NCBI GenBank assembly: GCA_946902875.1
Contig: OX336351.1
Location: 4,771,761-4,835,760 of the forward strand
Direction of reading: 5' to 3'
Length of the DNA stretch: 64,000 bases
Source: Nematopogon swammerdamellus
Lineage: Eukaryota; Arthropoda; Insecta; Lepidoptera; Adelidae
Shown: positions 1-11,311 of the stretch, one piece after another
How positions within the stretch are numbered: position 1 is the first letter of the stretch
Layout: the number at the start of each line of letters is the position of its first letter
Notes under the pieces: model-generated
Database searches by the model: none
The model's input: the letters and a program-made list of their open reading frames with translations, nothing else
Told to the model about the DNA's origin: nothing
Made by a program: the position numbers and the translations under genes

Positions 1-196
1 TGGCACCAACCCGGGCGGGTTAAACCCTACCACCTAGTAAGGTAAGAAGGGAAGGGACCTACAGTTTTACGTGGAATCCGAACCACGGTCAGCCTCCAAC
101 GGTCGAGCGGTCACCCATCGATCCACTGACCGCGCCCAGGTTAATTAAGATCCGACCGACAGTCCACCGATCGCACCACTGAGCTACCGAGGCTGA
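1..196 (-). mobile_element. 5S-SINE copy, head and start of body
   Basis: Read on the minus strand, this starts with a tRNA-like stretch (TAGCTCAGTGGTGCG), then a 5S-like core, then GGTTCGGATTCCACGT and the beginning of the T1 body up to GGTTGGTGCCA at the window edge. The tail would lie before base 1 or is missing. The same head recurs near full length at 34869-35245 and 5474-5803, which supports a dispersed short retroposon. Confidence 0.75.
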
Positions 197-705
197 CGAC
201 GATTCAACTATGAGTGTACTAAGCTCGCGTAAATCTAACATTTCAACTAGTTTTTGGAATAATTTGAATAAAGAATAACTTATAAACAAAGCTTATAAAA
301 CGTGTATTCGAAATTCAAGAAATAATTCTAGAACGCTGCTAGTGGCATTGCAAGTCGTTTTAACAGACTATTCATAATAATAGTACCTAGACAACTTCGT
401 TACCAAGGAAGTTCTGAACGCGGGAACGTCAGATTTCCTTTCTAGAGATGACAATTCGGAGGGAAGGCGTCGGGATAAAGGAAGAGAAGGAAATAATCAA
501 GGAATTCTGTTCCTCTTTTAGTCGACTTTGAACGCGCGTATTGCTGGTGTACAGTTCGCCACGAAAATGGAATTACATTTTTAGAACTTTATTTAATTAT
601 TGTGCGCTTGCTTAGGTAGGCAAGCGAGCGTCCCTTTTTTCGCATTTTGCGACGGGACCCTAAAAAGACAAGCGTAACGCAGCGATGCATTGCATGAGAG
701 CGCTT
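197..705. other. No recognised feature
   Basis: AT-rich unique-looking DNA. No coding signature, splice-bounded exon or named repeat was recognised. Confidence 0.5.
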
Positions 706-992
706 ATACATACGTACATACCACACGCTGCATCCCGACTATCGCTAAGCAGAGTAGTCGGTGTTGTGCTGCGAGTACTCTTGAAAATTACAGCACAACA
801 CCGAACAGTCACATTCAGCATAGTATTAGGAAAAGATAACTATCAAGCAGCAAATAAGGCACAAAGACGCACCTTCTACATGACTCGGTGGAAGGACTGT
901 GCCAAGGTGAGAAGTGGCTTGCCTGATGCACGACTCCTTGTCCTTATCCCTTAGTCGTCTTAGACATGCACGGGAAGAGATGCAGTGGGTTG
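706..992 (-). mobile_element. P-family repeat, nearly complete
   Basis: Diagnostic P-family blocks are present in reverse: CATACCACACGCTGCATCCCG, then the inverted pair GGTGTTGTGCTG / CAGCACAACACC, then ATCAAGCAGCAAATAAGGCAC and GAGATGCAGTGGG. The family recurs at 7765-8054, 28203-28456, 32985-33335, 37345-37660 and 59325-59585. The terminal GTAT repeats at one end suggest a retroposon tail, but this is inference. Confidence 0.7.
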
Positions 993-2171
993 GAGAGAGG
1001 TAGTGATTCAATATGTATTGAACTAATTACAGATTTGGCTTCTCCATCACCTACAGAGTCACTTCTCTTGGTCTGCGGTCTCTTTACAAAATAACCCTGT
1101 ATACAGTTTGTTTCAGTATAGGCTTGAGAAACTTCAGGAATAGAAAGTACTCATTATTAGAAGAAAAAAATTCTTATCAGTCAAATCGAAATTCCGTATT
1201 TTTTTTTTTCATACAAAAATTGAAAATTATACTAAAAACTCGATGGACAGTGAGTATGGGGAGTGCAATGAACTAGTCCAGCCCCCTTTTCCTTTTGATG
1301 TCATTCAAATTTAAGTGTTTGGAATTTACCTACATGCCGTTAACTTCTACTATTTAGTTAAGTATGTAAGTTAGTCATTTTATTTTTATTTAATAAAGCC
1401 GGACGTTGACCGTCCACCAAAGCTCGATGAAACGATTTTCACCAAAAAGTACTATAAAATGACCGAATCTGGGAAAAAGTTTCAGAGCTTTTCGTCTTCA
1501 AACGAACCTCTGTCGAACCCTGAAGTTACGAAACCCTACCCTGAAACACCCTGTATATAAGCGGCATATAATTTTTACAGCACTCTACCTACTAAAAAAA
1601 CCATTGTCAGCCGACAAAGGGATCTTGTTCCTAGCGTAATCATACTCATTAGTACATTCATCTCCGTCTTAACATTTCAGATTCACAGCCTAGATGGACG
1701 GAGCAGATCTTCACAAAAGGGGCGAAAGTGCTTCAGAATTTAAACAATGGCGGATGATATTAGAAAAGACTTACTGGTCCGTGAGAACCTTGAAATAATA
1801 TAAGTCTAGTTAATTTGAAACTCCCCGTGATGAGTTCACGAAAAATCTATGGAAATAAAATAGACAAATTCTTTACGAATATCGCACAAGCATTTCCTGT
1901 ATTCTTTTCTGGGACGCAGAAGGCGACTTTATTGCTGAATATGTAGAATATCTAAGAAATTTATATTTTATTAAAACAATTTTTCCAAATTAAAATCCCT
2001 TAAATTGTGGTGCCTCCCGGATATCTTACAAATTTCCATTATCATCTTACACATTTCAAGTTTCAAGAGGATCGCTCAACTAACAGATCAAAAAATACAC
2101 AGACGAACGGATGGACGGACACTTGACCGATTTTATAAGGATTCCTGCCAGCGTCGTTGGCTACGGAGCCC
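993..2171. other. Mostly unassigned; short repeat 3' end near 2085-2167
   Basis: AT-rich sequence with two stretches resembling 'ACCCTGTATA' repeat ends (about 1096 and 1549). Bases 2085-2167 (GACCGATTTTATAAGGATTCCTGCC to GGAGCCCTAAAA) resemble 30430-30500 and, inverted, 4686-4855. They are probably the end of another dispersed repeat. No gene is seen. Confidence 0.4.
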
Positions 2172-2467
2172 TAAAACCGGTCAAGTGCGAGTCGGAATCG
2201 CGCACCGAGGTTTCCCCAAAAAAAAAAAAACCATTGAAAAAAAAACACGTTTCATGTATGGGAACTCCCCTTAATTTTGCTTTTTAAATTTTTTATTATT
2301 TGTTGTTATATACGCCATAATAACACATATTCTGTGAAAATTTCAACGGGCTACCTATTACGGTTCAAGAGATACAGCCCTCGGACAGACAGACGGACGG
2401 ACGGACGGACAGACAGAAGGCGTAGGCTTTTTAATAGGCTTCCGTACGGGTTACGGAAACCTAAAAA
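2172..2467 (+). mobile_element. Q-family short repeat, nearly complete
   Basis: Runs from CCGGTCAAGTGCGAGTCGG through an A-rich tract, TTTTTTATTATTTGTTGTTATA, TGTGAAAATTTCAACGGGCTACC and a GGACGGACGGAC run, to CGGAAACCTAAAAA. The same order occurs at 31588-31868 (+) and in reverse at 9819-10253, 20171-20535 and 35425-36480. It is a non-coding dispersed element of SINE size; its mechanism is not shown. Confidence 0.75.
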
Positions 2468-3029
2468 TGAAATTGAACTGAGTAACTGAGTATAACCCGC
2501 AGAACCTGGCAATAGAACGTGACATACAAAATATGCATTTGTGTCAGTGCAATAATATTATTAACGTTGTATTTTTATAGCGGAATAAATAACCTAGAAG
2601 TAAGAAGAAATTCCTAGCACACTCAAAAGCGACCCGAACAAGTTCGTCCTCACCTAACCTCTTATATCGGCTCCACCCACACTCGCGCCATGAAGAGCAA
2701 GGAAGGAACGCAAATGGTTTTATGGTTCCGTACCTTAAAAAGAAAAAAACGGAATCATTATAAGATCACTCCGATGTCCGTCGGTCTGTCGCAGAAGTTT
2801 TTCTCGAAAAATAAAGTAACGTAGAAACTTGAAATTTGGCATAATGATAAATCTTGACGACGCGCAACATATATCGCTCAAAAACTACATAAAAAATTAT
2901 TTTACATTAATATGGGGGGCCAATTTGATACAAAAAAAAAAAAACAGAAATATCGTGTGGGGTATCATTTGAAAGAGCTAACTGTAAGGATTCTAAACAG
3001 AGATTTTTTTAATTTTCAAACAAGACCGC
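2468..3029. other. Degraded repeat fragments
   Basis: Bases 2722-2880 contain GGTTCCGTACCTTAAAAAGAAAA and GTCCGTCGGTCTGTC, which resemble a further dispersed repeat also hinted at near 4686 and 10790. The rest is unassigned. No coding signal was recognised. Confidence 0.35.
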
Positions 3030-3297
3030 CTTTCGGATTCCACGTGAAACTGTAGGTCCCTTTCCTTCTTACCTTACAAGATGGTAGGGTTCCACCCGCC
3101 CGGGTTGGTACCACCGCACTGAATGAAACGTCGGTCGAAACGGCTATGTAAATAGTTTGTGTTTTCCGTCCAGTTCAGTGTAGCCGGCACGACCGAAGGG
3201 AAGCACTGACATGGCACCTGGTTCGCCCGGTGTTATGGGCTGACATCACGGATGTTGTAGGTGATGTAGCCAACCGTCAGTTTCCATAAAAAACTAC
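3030..3297 (+). mobile_element. 5S-SINE copy lacking its head (T1 body)
   Basis: Starts at TTTCGGATTCCACGTGAAAC, follows the whole T1 body (GGTTGGTACCACCGCACTGAA, GTCCAGTTCAGTGTAGCC, AAGGGAAGCACTGACATGGCACC) and ends at CAGTTTCCATAAAAAA. The 5S-like head is absent, consistent with 5' truncation on insertion. Confidence 0.8.
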
Positions 3298-3797
3298 AAG
3301 AGAACACAATAAATTCAGACTGTGAATAGTTTTCGCACGTTCCCCGCTCGTAGTCGGGAGGAGTGTATTCGACGCGCGAATTCGCGGCGCGAACTCGCCG
3401 CGAATTCGCTGCGTGAGCGCGCCAGCGGACATTTTATTTTCCAGTACGCTGAAGGGAGCTGCGGCATTTATAAATCACAACACTTTATCGCTTTATATTT
3501 TTATGATATTTTGGCACAGCCACAAACAAAGGCACAATCCACATTTGTCTTTTTGCCCCTCGCTCCGCGTCTTGAAGCGGCAGAGCCGTTGCCGTTTCTT
3601 CTTAGACTGAGTCAAGTGGATCTTGACTCTTCCCAAGCTTCTCTTCTCTGATGCAATACAAAGCATATATGTCTGCAAAGAAGATAAATTCCGAAGCTAC
3701 TGAACCGATTTAAATTGCAGTTTACAGTTATTCAATCTATCGTACTACAGGATGGATTGTGTCTCGGATTCTGTATGTATTTTTTTTTTCAAATAAA
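3298..3797. other. Unassigned, GC-richer segment
   Basis: Bases 3320-3440 are rich in CGCGCGAATTCGCG-type words and 3550-3650 are moderately GC-rich. An open frame of about 109 codons crosses this on the plus strand but has no recognisable domain. I do not call it a gene. Confidence 0.3.
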
Positions 3798-4390
3798 AAC
3801 CAGCGTGGGTGGCTGTGCCGATTGACCACAGGTACCCGAAACAGCCAAACCCACCACTTTTTTTGCTGCTTGGGTCGAGACACTGGAATTGCCTATGTGA
3901 CGCCTCGATCCGGTTTTTTTTTTGGTTTTATATTATACATACATACATAGCGTCACGCTTGTTTCCCGGTGGGGTAGACAGAGACAACGGATCTCCGCGA
4001 GCCACGATCCTGACACACCTCTGCCGCATCTTCCACTCCCATAATGTTGTATATTATAAACGTAATTATAAATTTTGCATGTAAGTATAATTATGTGTGT
4101 GAGGGTGCGAGTGTGTGTATAAGGACGAGGGTGTGTATGTGTGTGTGAGTGAGTGATGAATGTTTGCGTGCGATATTTGATTTGCCCAACTTTGAAAACC
4201 TTGAACGAGGCGCGTAAAATTTGCGACCGGGCTAAAATTCAAGGCATCCTTGCGAATCTCTCACAGACGTATGAAAATTATATCTAAAAGAAAGGAATCT
4301 TTTGTTAAGTTCTACAAAACGCCTTAGTTTAACACCCCGGACAGCCATGTTAAAGGATTCGGTAAACACACTTGTCTGAACACAGTTCCA
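3798..4390 (+). repeat. Dispersed repeat shared with 43655 and 20882 regions
   Basis: GTGGGTGGCTGTGCCGATTGACCA and, further on, ACAGCCATGTTAAAGGATTCGG match the order seen at 43665-43830. The inner block AGCGTCACGCTTGTTTCCCGG followed by ACAACGGATCTCC is echoed at 20882-20975. Recurrence at three loci is the evidence. Class unknown. Confidence 0.5.
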
Positions 4391-5306
4391 CATCATTGCG
4401 GTGCGACAATGAAACGATTTTGAGAACCGATGGGTTCTAAATTTTTTGTGTGTTAAAAATATGAAATACAGTTCAATTTGTACTAGACCAAGTGTACGTG
4501 TTTTAAGATAGCGATGGTTGTGGTTACGTTTCCGTACAAATGTGTAGTCATATTTCTTACTTTAAAATTTGTCTTTTCCGTACACCGTGTGAGATCTTCA
4601 AATAAAAACTATACCAGTAAGGTGTTATATTTGTTTCTAAATATATATTTATCTACCTACTAAATATATATATTTAATGTCGTTTAGGGTTCCGCAGCAA
4701 GCGACGCTGACAGGTACCCCTTTTATAAGGTGTCTGTCTGTCCGTTTGTCTGTCACAGCCTGTAGCTCCGATACGACTCGAGCGATCTTCGTGAAACTTA
4801 AAATGTGTTTACCTAGACTAAGATATCCAGGAGGCCAAAAAATTTTATAAAAATATAGAGTAATCGAAGTCAGGCTTCCTCAACAATTTAATAGAGTCCG
4901 CAAAAATTTTGTTGAAAATAAAAACACATTTTCTAACAGGTCGAGTGGTGAATCCTTGAGAAGCTCTTAAATAGCCTAGATTACAGCTAATTATAGGAAA
5001 AAATATTTTTAGTCGTATAATAAGGTCAAAGGTTGATATGTCATTGATCTGTGGTTGATATTTCAAATTCAAATTCAAAATACTTTATTTTCAGAAAAAC
5101 ATAAATTTGACATTTTTACTAATTAAAATTAGGACAATACAACAAAACACAGATACTATATAAAAGAGACGATCCCTGCATCCTATACTGGCATTCGCCG
5201 TGTCACAGGATGCAGGTAACTGTCAGCCTTATTTGATATAGGTATATCAAATTTGCTCTGTCCGAGACGACAATTTTAACGGCCTACACATACATAATAT
5301 TCAATA
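4391..5306. other. Mostly unassigned; Q/R-type repeat fragment at 4686-4855
   Basis: Bases 4686-4855 (AGGGTTCCGCAGCAAGCGACG, then GTCTGTCTGTCC and AGCGATCTTCGTGAAACTT) resemble a degraded dispersed repeat in reverse. The remainder shows no recognised feature. Confidence 0.35.
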
Positions 5307-5311
5307 GATAC

Positions 5312-5473
5312 TCATACCACACGCTGTATCCAGATAAATCGAGGTAAGCAGGGTAATCGGTGTTGTACTGAAAGGACTCCGGTAAATTTCAGTACAAAAC
5401 TGACCACCACGCTTAGCAAAGTATTCAGACAAGATAACTATATCAAGCAGCAAGTAAGCACGAAAACCCTCGG
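5312..5473 (-). mobile_element. P-family fragment abutting a 5S-SINE
   Basis: Contains CATACCACACGCTGTATCCAG, the GGTGTTGTACTG / CAGTACAAAACTGACC pair and ATCAAGCAGCAAGTAAGCACGAA, then stops where the 5S-SINE head begins. The P-family head is missing, so the 5S-SINE probably inserted into, or replaced, the rest. Confidence 0.65.
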
Positions 5474-5803
5474 TTAGCCTCGGTAGCTCAGTGGTGCGGT
5501 CGGTCGACTGTTGTTAAGCAACCCTGAGCGCGGCCAGTACTTCGATGGGTGACCGCTAGACAGTTGGAGGCTAACCTTGGTTCGGATTTCACGTTAAACT
5601 GTAGGTCCCTTCCCTTCTTACCTTACTAAGTTCGTGTTTTCCGTCCAGTTCAGTGTAGCCGACATGAAATGAAGGGAAGCACTGATATGGCACTTAGTTC
5701 CCCCGGTGTTATGAGCTGACATCACGGATGTTGTAGGACCTACAACATACAATGTAGGTGATGTAGCCAAGCGTGTCAGGTTCCATAAACAAAAAAAAAA
5801 TAT
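5474..5803 (+). mobile_element. 5S-SINE with complete head, internally deleted body
   Basis: Head: AGCCTCGGTAGCTCAGTGG, then TTAAGCAACCCTGAGCGCGG and CAGTACTTCGATGGGTGACC, then GGTTCGGATTTCACGTTAAAC. The second and third blocks closely match the internal control region of insect 5S rRNA genes as I know it. The body jumps from CTTACCTTACTAAG to TTCGTGTTTTCCGTCC, losing the central domain, then continues to TTCCATAAACAAAAAAA. One of the best copies for seeing head and tail together. Confidence 0.8.
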
Positions 5804-6809
5804 TATGCAACTGACAGCTGCAACTGTTGCCCTAAGTCCTACTACAACGCGAGCGGAGCTGATTTCCAAGCCATACATGCAAAGTGAGCGAGCGAGAGTC
5901 TGCGTGTAATAATTAATTTTGTATGACGTGCCAATAGCAGGACCGAAGTTGTGGCAAATACAATAGTTATGTTGTTTAATTAACAGCGCGTGTTTACACG
6001 TGTTAGTCGCGCGTGCACACCGAACACTCAGCCTGAAGACGCAACATAGCGTCTTAGAAATATTGAAGCCGAGTGCGCCAAAAATCAATGGTGTGCAGAA
6101 TGAAGCGGAGAGAATCGGGGAGAGGGCGATCCGAGCGGAGACCAATGGAACGCGAGGCTCAGCAGCGACGCTGTCGCTGCGATTGCTATGTTGCATTCTA
6201 TGCCCCTTTAGCGCACGAACGCCTCAATCAGTCAGCCAGTCAGTCAGCGTGTAAGCGGACATACACCTCTCCAATTTTCCTCCAGTCCTCCCGGCCTTCA
6301 GCGGTACGGAACCACTGATTTCCGCCGACGCTTTCGTCCTCCCACCTGGCGGGTGGTCTTTACACACGATTACCCCAACGGTCGTCTTCTCTCGGCTAAA
6401 GTGCCCAGCCCGCTGCCACTTGACCTTAGCCATAAAACGCCTGTATGCCCTTAACTATACAAAGTTATTTTGTACAGACACCGCAGATAACAGGTGGTGA
6501 TATAGAAGCAAAATTTGTAATTAGTTGAATACATATTTAAAATATATTTTTTAAATGGCTATGTCCCATTTTATCCCGTACAAATTAATACCTCTTTAGA
6601 TACTCTCGAGACGTTGCCAATTATCGAGAAAATTCTCTCGAGAGTCTCGTTTTTGGCGTTAGATAGCTCAGAATTTATGCATTTTTTTCTCGGCAGATAT
6701 GCAATTATTGAAGATTAAAAAATGGATTGTGTCTAATTGTATCAACACCACTGTTACAAGTGTAATCAACAAGCAGGATCTTTAAAAAACAATCCTGGAT
6801 ATCCACATG
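5804..6809. other. Unassigned
   Basis: Minus-strand frames of up to about 190 codons cross 5618-6196, but they run into the neighbouring SINE and show no domain. Bases 6285-6430 are GC-richer (GGCGGGTGGTC to GCCCGCTGCCACTTG) and might be a repeat remnant. Confidence 0.3.
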
Positions 6810-7062
6810 GAGGTAGGTACATTCCTTTCTGACCTTACTAGGTGGTAGGGTTTATCCCGCCCGGTTTGGTAACACCGCACTGAGCGAAATGTCGGTCGAA
6901 ACGGCTATGTAAATAGTTCATGTCTTCCGTCCAGTTCAGTGTAGCCGACATGAAAAGAAGGGAAGCGCTGACATATGGCACCTAGTTCACCCGACGTCAT
7001 GGGCTGACATCAGGGATGTTGTACTTGATGTAGCCAACCGTGTCAGTTTCAATAAAAAAAAA
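6810..7062 (+). mobile_element. T1-body SINE copy, headless
   Basis: Begins in GGTAGGTACATTCCTTTC, follows the T1 body with few changes (GGTTTGGTAACACCGCACTGA, GTCCAGTTCAGTGTAGCC) and ends at GTCAGTTTCAATAAAAAAAA. Confidence 0.8.
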
Positions 7063-7642
7063 TTGTATTTCCAACTATAAACATATACCAACATACAGTA
7101 CCTACTTAGACGACGGACGCGCTGAAGTGTGGTCTGCAGGCTGAGTGGTCGGTGCGTGTGTGTACCTCCGCCCACGCATAGCGCTGAAGTCACGAACTTT
7201 GAACAAGCAGCTTTTCGACTTATGTACGTGAAAGTTTGATTAAAAATCCATAGCAGAAGCACCTGTTCACACGTAGGTCGCTGGCGTTATACAGGGTGTT
7301 CGGCACATCAACCGACAAATTTTTTTTGTAGGTAAGTAGGGTCATTTGCAACGTTTTGACCCATGATACCTTTTGTCAGATGTCACGTGGTATCGAGATA
7401 CGATTTTTTTTCTTTATTTTTGAAAATTACCCAAATCACAGCTATAAACCCTTGTAACTTTTTTGTTTATGATTGTATCAGCACGAAATAAAATAGTTGA
7501 TTAAGATAGAATTTTACGAAGTATCCTTGTTCTATAAAATATTATTTAATGAAATCAATACCATGAAAAGGTCTTATGACGTCTCAAAGTCCCGAGAACG
7601 AGTAAAAATATGATAGAATCTTAATTTCTTGATTAATTCTAA
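7063..7642. other. Unassigned
   Basis: TACAGGGTGTTCGGCACATCAAC at 7291 is a common type of LINE or repeat terminus. No gene and no complete element was recognised. Confidence 0.35.
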
Positions 7643-7762
7643 AAGAATAGCTCCACTGCATCTCTCCCCGTGTATGTCGTAAAAGGCGACTAAGGGATAT
7701 GAGTCCCTTCTTATATTGTTGTGGGTGATGTAGCCAATCGTGTTAGTTCCATAAAACAAAAT
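7643..7762 (+). mobile_element. Hybrid SINE (P head to T1 tail), internally deleted
   Basis: Head block CCACTGCATCTCTCCCCGTG, GTCGTAAAAGGCGACTAAGG and ATGAGTCCCTTCTTATATTG is followed directly by the T1 tail GTGGGTGATGTAGCCAATCG and TTCCATAAAACAAAA. The middle of the T1 body is lost. Confidence 0.65.
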
Positions 7763-7764
7763 GG

Positions 7765-8054
7765 GGCTAAGCAGAGTAATCGACGTTGTGCTGCAAGTAC
7801 TCTTGTAAATTACAGCACAACACCGACCGCCACGTTTAGCAATGTATTCAAACATGATAACCATCAAGCAGCAAGTAAGGCACGAAGACCTCCACCTGCT
7901 GCATGACTCGCTGGAAAGAGCGTGCCAAGGTGAGAGGTGGCTATCCTGTCACCCTTTAGCACGGCACCTTGTCCTTATCCCTTAGTCGCGTTTTACTACA
8001 TGCACGGTGAGAGATGCAGTGGGGCTATTATTTTTAAGTACCGGCCCCACAGGG
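7765..8054 (-). mobile_element. P-family repeat, nearly complete
   Basis: Follows the hybrid SINE in opposite orientation. Contains GGGGCTAAGCAGAGTAATCG, the inverted pair GTTGTGCTGCAAG / CAGCACAACACCG, GCACGAAGACC, GCCAAGGTGAGAGGTGG and the reversed head ending TACCGGCCCCACAG. Confidence 0.75.
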
Positions 8055-8894
8055 TACCAGGTAAAGTGATTGTAGGGTAATTTTTAGATACCTATCACTT
8101 TTTTTTTTTCAAAACCAAGGCACCGTCTTTCAATGTCAGCCATCAAAAACAGGATTATTTTCCCCCGTTTCTCTCGGGAAACTACCTGCAAATTTAATTT
8201 TACATTTTCACAATATTAACATGGAACGTGGTGTGTAGCCCCACTGTAAAATGCACATTGCGACTGTAACACATTTTAAGTAGTACAATTTTTACTTCAC
8301 GCCTCTAACTCGTACAAACGAAGATTTACTGTAACAAATTTTTAGTACTCTCCTCAAGAGCACGTGGAGGTAAGCAGTTTATCCGGCAACATAAGTCGTA
8401 GATACCTGCATAATCCACATCGGCGACATGCCCTATAAAACATATCTGCCCGCATTTGCGATACCATAAAGTCGTTACAAGTGGGCATTATCTTTTCTCT
8501 TCTTCTTCGCAGAGAGTTTGGGGAAGACGTTAAATTATTGTTTCGGAGTGCGTGCGTACTCATATGCGTTTATACTTTACTTCCGTTAGCGCTTTTGACG
8601 TAGAAAACCGTTTTAGTTTAGCGTTATATTATGAAGTGGAGCTATAGAGCTGTGCTATGGAGTGACCATTTTAAGAAATAAGAATTATTTAGTTATCCCC
8701 AAAATCAAGGAAATAATAATCAAAACATGCATTTAAACAATTTACAGGAGAGAGAAAAAAAGGACTGGACACAGCCTATGCTGAGTCTAGTGAAGATTTC
8801 ACTAGACTCAAGTACAAGTACAATTTGTAAGTTTAATAAATTAAGTTACTCACAACTTCCTCTCTAGCTTAAAATTTTAATGGTAAGTGAAATG
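8055..8894. other. Unassigned
   Basis: AT-rich DNA without a recognised repeat. A minus-strand frame of 69 codons at 8354-8563 has no recognisable domain. Confidence 0.35.
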
Positions 8895-9308
8895 CGCGAC
8901 GGGTGACTGAGTGATCTGGCTGTCGGACTCTTTTGCGAGAGGTCCGAGGTTCGAATCCGGTCGGCGTGTACCGATGAGTTTTTTTCTGACGGAAAAAATT
9001 ACGCACATAACTGCTGCTTCACCATTCGGACGGAACCGGTGTAAAACTGTATGTCCCTTGCCCCTTACTAGGATCTAATTTTAGCCAACTGGATTGGTAC
9101 CACCGTACTGTATAAAAGATGGCAGCATAGCAGCCTCGACTGTGTTCTCCTCTAGTTCAGTATAGCCAGCGACATCGATGGCCAGCAATCCAAAGGGAAG
9201 TCTTCGGTATGGCACCTAGCTGCCTTCTCGGAGGTGATATTGGCTGGTTGGAGCATGTCCTTTGGCCCCTCTGGCTCAGCCACCCATATATAGGATTACA
9301 TAAAAAAA
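8895..9308 (+). mobile_element. tRNA-SINE, full length
   Basis: Head from GACGGGTGACTGAGTGATC (A-box-like) to GGTTCGAATCCGG (a standard RNA polymerase III B box). The T2 body follows: TAAAACTGTATGTCCCTTG, GGATTGGTACCACCGTACTG, TCTAGTTCAGTATAGCC, AAAGGGAAGTCTTCGGTATG, ending CCATATATAGGATTACATAAAAAAA. The central blocks are the same as in the T1 body, so the two families share a central domain behind different heads. Confidence 0.8.
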
Positions 9309-9565
9309 CATTGCAAAAAGGAACCCTTATGGAAACACTCTGGTGTCTGTCCGATTTTGATGCAGCCAGTGCGCAGAATATTTTTGTTTTGTTTTTATTT
9401 TTATGTAATCTGGTATGCACTCATGCCCGATTACATAAACTCCATACAAATTATAGATGTGTTTAACAGTTTTCTATTTGTATAATATTCTTTGATTATA
9501 AAATTAAATCAAAATACGAATAAAATGTAGGAATTTATATAAGAACATATTATTTAATATTAAAG

Positions 9566-9740
9566 TATTCGGACAAGATAACTATCAAGCAGCAAGAAAG
9601 AGACGAAGACTCACCTGCTGCATGACTCTGTGGTCCTCTGTGGATACTTCGTTCCAAGGTGATAGGTGGCTAGTCTGTCGCCCTTTAGCACGGCATCTTG
9701 TCCTAAGTCCCCTTTTAAAATATACATGGGGAGAGCAGCA
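9566..9740 (-). mobile_element. P-family fragment
   Basis: ATTCGGACAAGATAACTATC, AAGCAGCAAGAAAGAGACGAAG, GGTGATAGGTGGCTAG and GGGGAGAGCAGCAG are P-family blocks. Both the hairpin end and the extreme head are missing. Confidence 0.6.
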
Positions 9741-9818
9741 GTTATTATATATTGTTATTTATTACTTATCATATTATTTTACTTTTATCTTGTCTTGTGA
9801 GTTTGTAAATAATATTTT

Positions 9819-10253
9819 TAGGGTTCCGTATCCGGTACGAGACCCTATTACTAAGCCAACGCTTTCTGTCTGTCTGTCTGTCTGTGTGTCTGTCTGTCTG
9901 TCTGTCTGTATGTCTGTCCGTTCGTCAGTCTGTCCGTCCGTCCGTCCGTCCGTCCGTCTGTTTGTCCGAGGGCTGTATGTCTTGAACCGGGTAGCCCGTT
10001 GAAATTTTCACAGAATATGTGCGATAGAACAACAGATATTAAAAATAAGAAAAATTAAAAAAATCACGAGGGTTCCCATAGAAGAAACTAAAAAGTGTAT
10101 GCGCGCGCGCCATCTACCGAATAGAGTTGAAGCATTTTAACTAATCATGAATTTTAACTAATATGAGGCATTTCACAAACACGCCATAGATAGCGTGACT
10201 GGCGCTAACCATGACATGGCGATACGGAACCCTCGGTGCGCGAGTTCAACTCG
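9819..10253 (-). mobile_element. Q-family repeat, expanded CTGT run
   Basis: Reverse Q-family order: AGGGTTCCGTATCCGGTACG, CCCTATTACTAAGCC, a long TCTGTCTG/TCCGTCCG run, GGTAGCCCGTTGAAATTTTC, then after an internal segment (ATGCGCGCGCGCCATCTACCG) CGGAACCCTCGGTGCGCGAG. The internal segment is shared with 20171-20535 and 36290-36440, so it belongs to a longer subfamily. Confidence 0.7.
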
Positions 10254-11311
10254 CAAAATTGTTTTAATCAGAATCTGCATTTGATTTTACAAATTAATGA
10301 AAAGTATATAACTCGATCACTCAACATAGTGTCATCGTATCGCTCACCCACAATTTTATTTTGAATACTATATCGCCGTATTAAATTCCCTCATAAAAGC
10401 CGAACCGCGCTCCCAATATGGACACCGAACGAACCTTTGTTTCCCCACCCCGCGCGCCCGAACTTACCCCCGACCCCCGCAGCCGTGTGAACAGAATCAC
10501 AAGTAGCCGTTAAAAATATTGGCAATAAAAAGTTCGTCCCGAGCTCTATATCCCGGTGCCCGCCCGGATCGCCCTATCCCCGGGAAATCCCGGGAAATGC
10601 CCGGAGGTTAAGCCCAAAAAAACAAGTGAATAGGCGAGAGAGGGGGTTTTTTTTTCGGGACCTTTGTAACCACCCTCATTAGTATTGGCGCCGCTCTCAG
10701 GTGCAAATATTTTCGTACGAATGGCCTCTACCTGTGCTGGTTTAGAAATTATAGAAGTTAGACATTGATAGATTGAGTACCTACTGCCCTTAGGGTTCTC
10801 GAGCGACGGTACCGAAAAATATTATCGGTCCCATGTCTGTCCGTTCCGCCAGTCTGTCTGTCTCACGCGCTGCGCGAGGCGATTGAAACTATAAAATATT
10901 GATATTGAAACGTAGTCAATTTAGTCCTTACGGCATGAAAACTATCTTGAAGTATAGGTATATCTTACACGGATATTGAGAAAATAGCGTTCTAGTGGAC
11001 TGCGCGCGCGCGATCGCAGCACACGCAGTGCGCGCAACACGCGCGCAAGAACGAAATAGCTAAGAAACCATCTGTGTGTGAACAGCGTTCGCACTTGACA
11101 GGATTTTGTTGTTGTTGTTTTAACAATTTTATGAAATTTGTCACTCAGTTGATTTAGTACGTCACTCTGTCCCACCGATAAGTTGAAATTTATGTAAGTT
11201 TATTAAACGTAGTGTATTTTTTATACGTAATCAATAATTTAGTCGACGATCTTTTTGCCCGCCTCATAGCCGGCATGGCGCCTCTCCGAGCGTTTTTTTT
11301 TATTTTTTTAT
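10254..11311. other. Unassigned; degraded repeat near 10790
   Basis: Bases 10790-10990 (TTAGGGTTCTCGAGCGACGG, GTCTGTCCG, GATATTGAAACGTAG) look like the same degraded family as 2722-2880 in reverse. Bases 10440-10625 are unusually CG-rich. No gene recognised. Confidence 0.3.

Noticed and set aside
3322..3651. 109-codon plus-strand open frame
   Set aside because: No recognisable domain, splice context or repeat family, and overlapping frames on both strands are open in the same GC-richer patch.
5500..5560. A real 5S rRNA gene
   Set aside because: Only the internal control region matches. The 5' third and 3' end of 5S rRNA are absent and the match continues into SINE body.
5618..6196. 192-codon minus-strand open frame
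   Set aside because: It runs from unassigned DNA into the body of a 5S-SINE. No domain; three overlapping frames are also open nearby.
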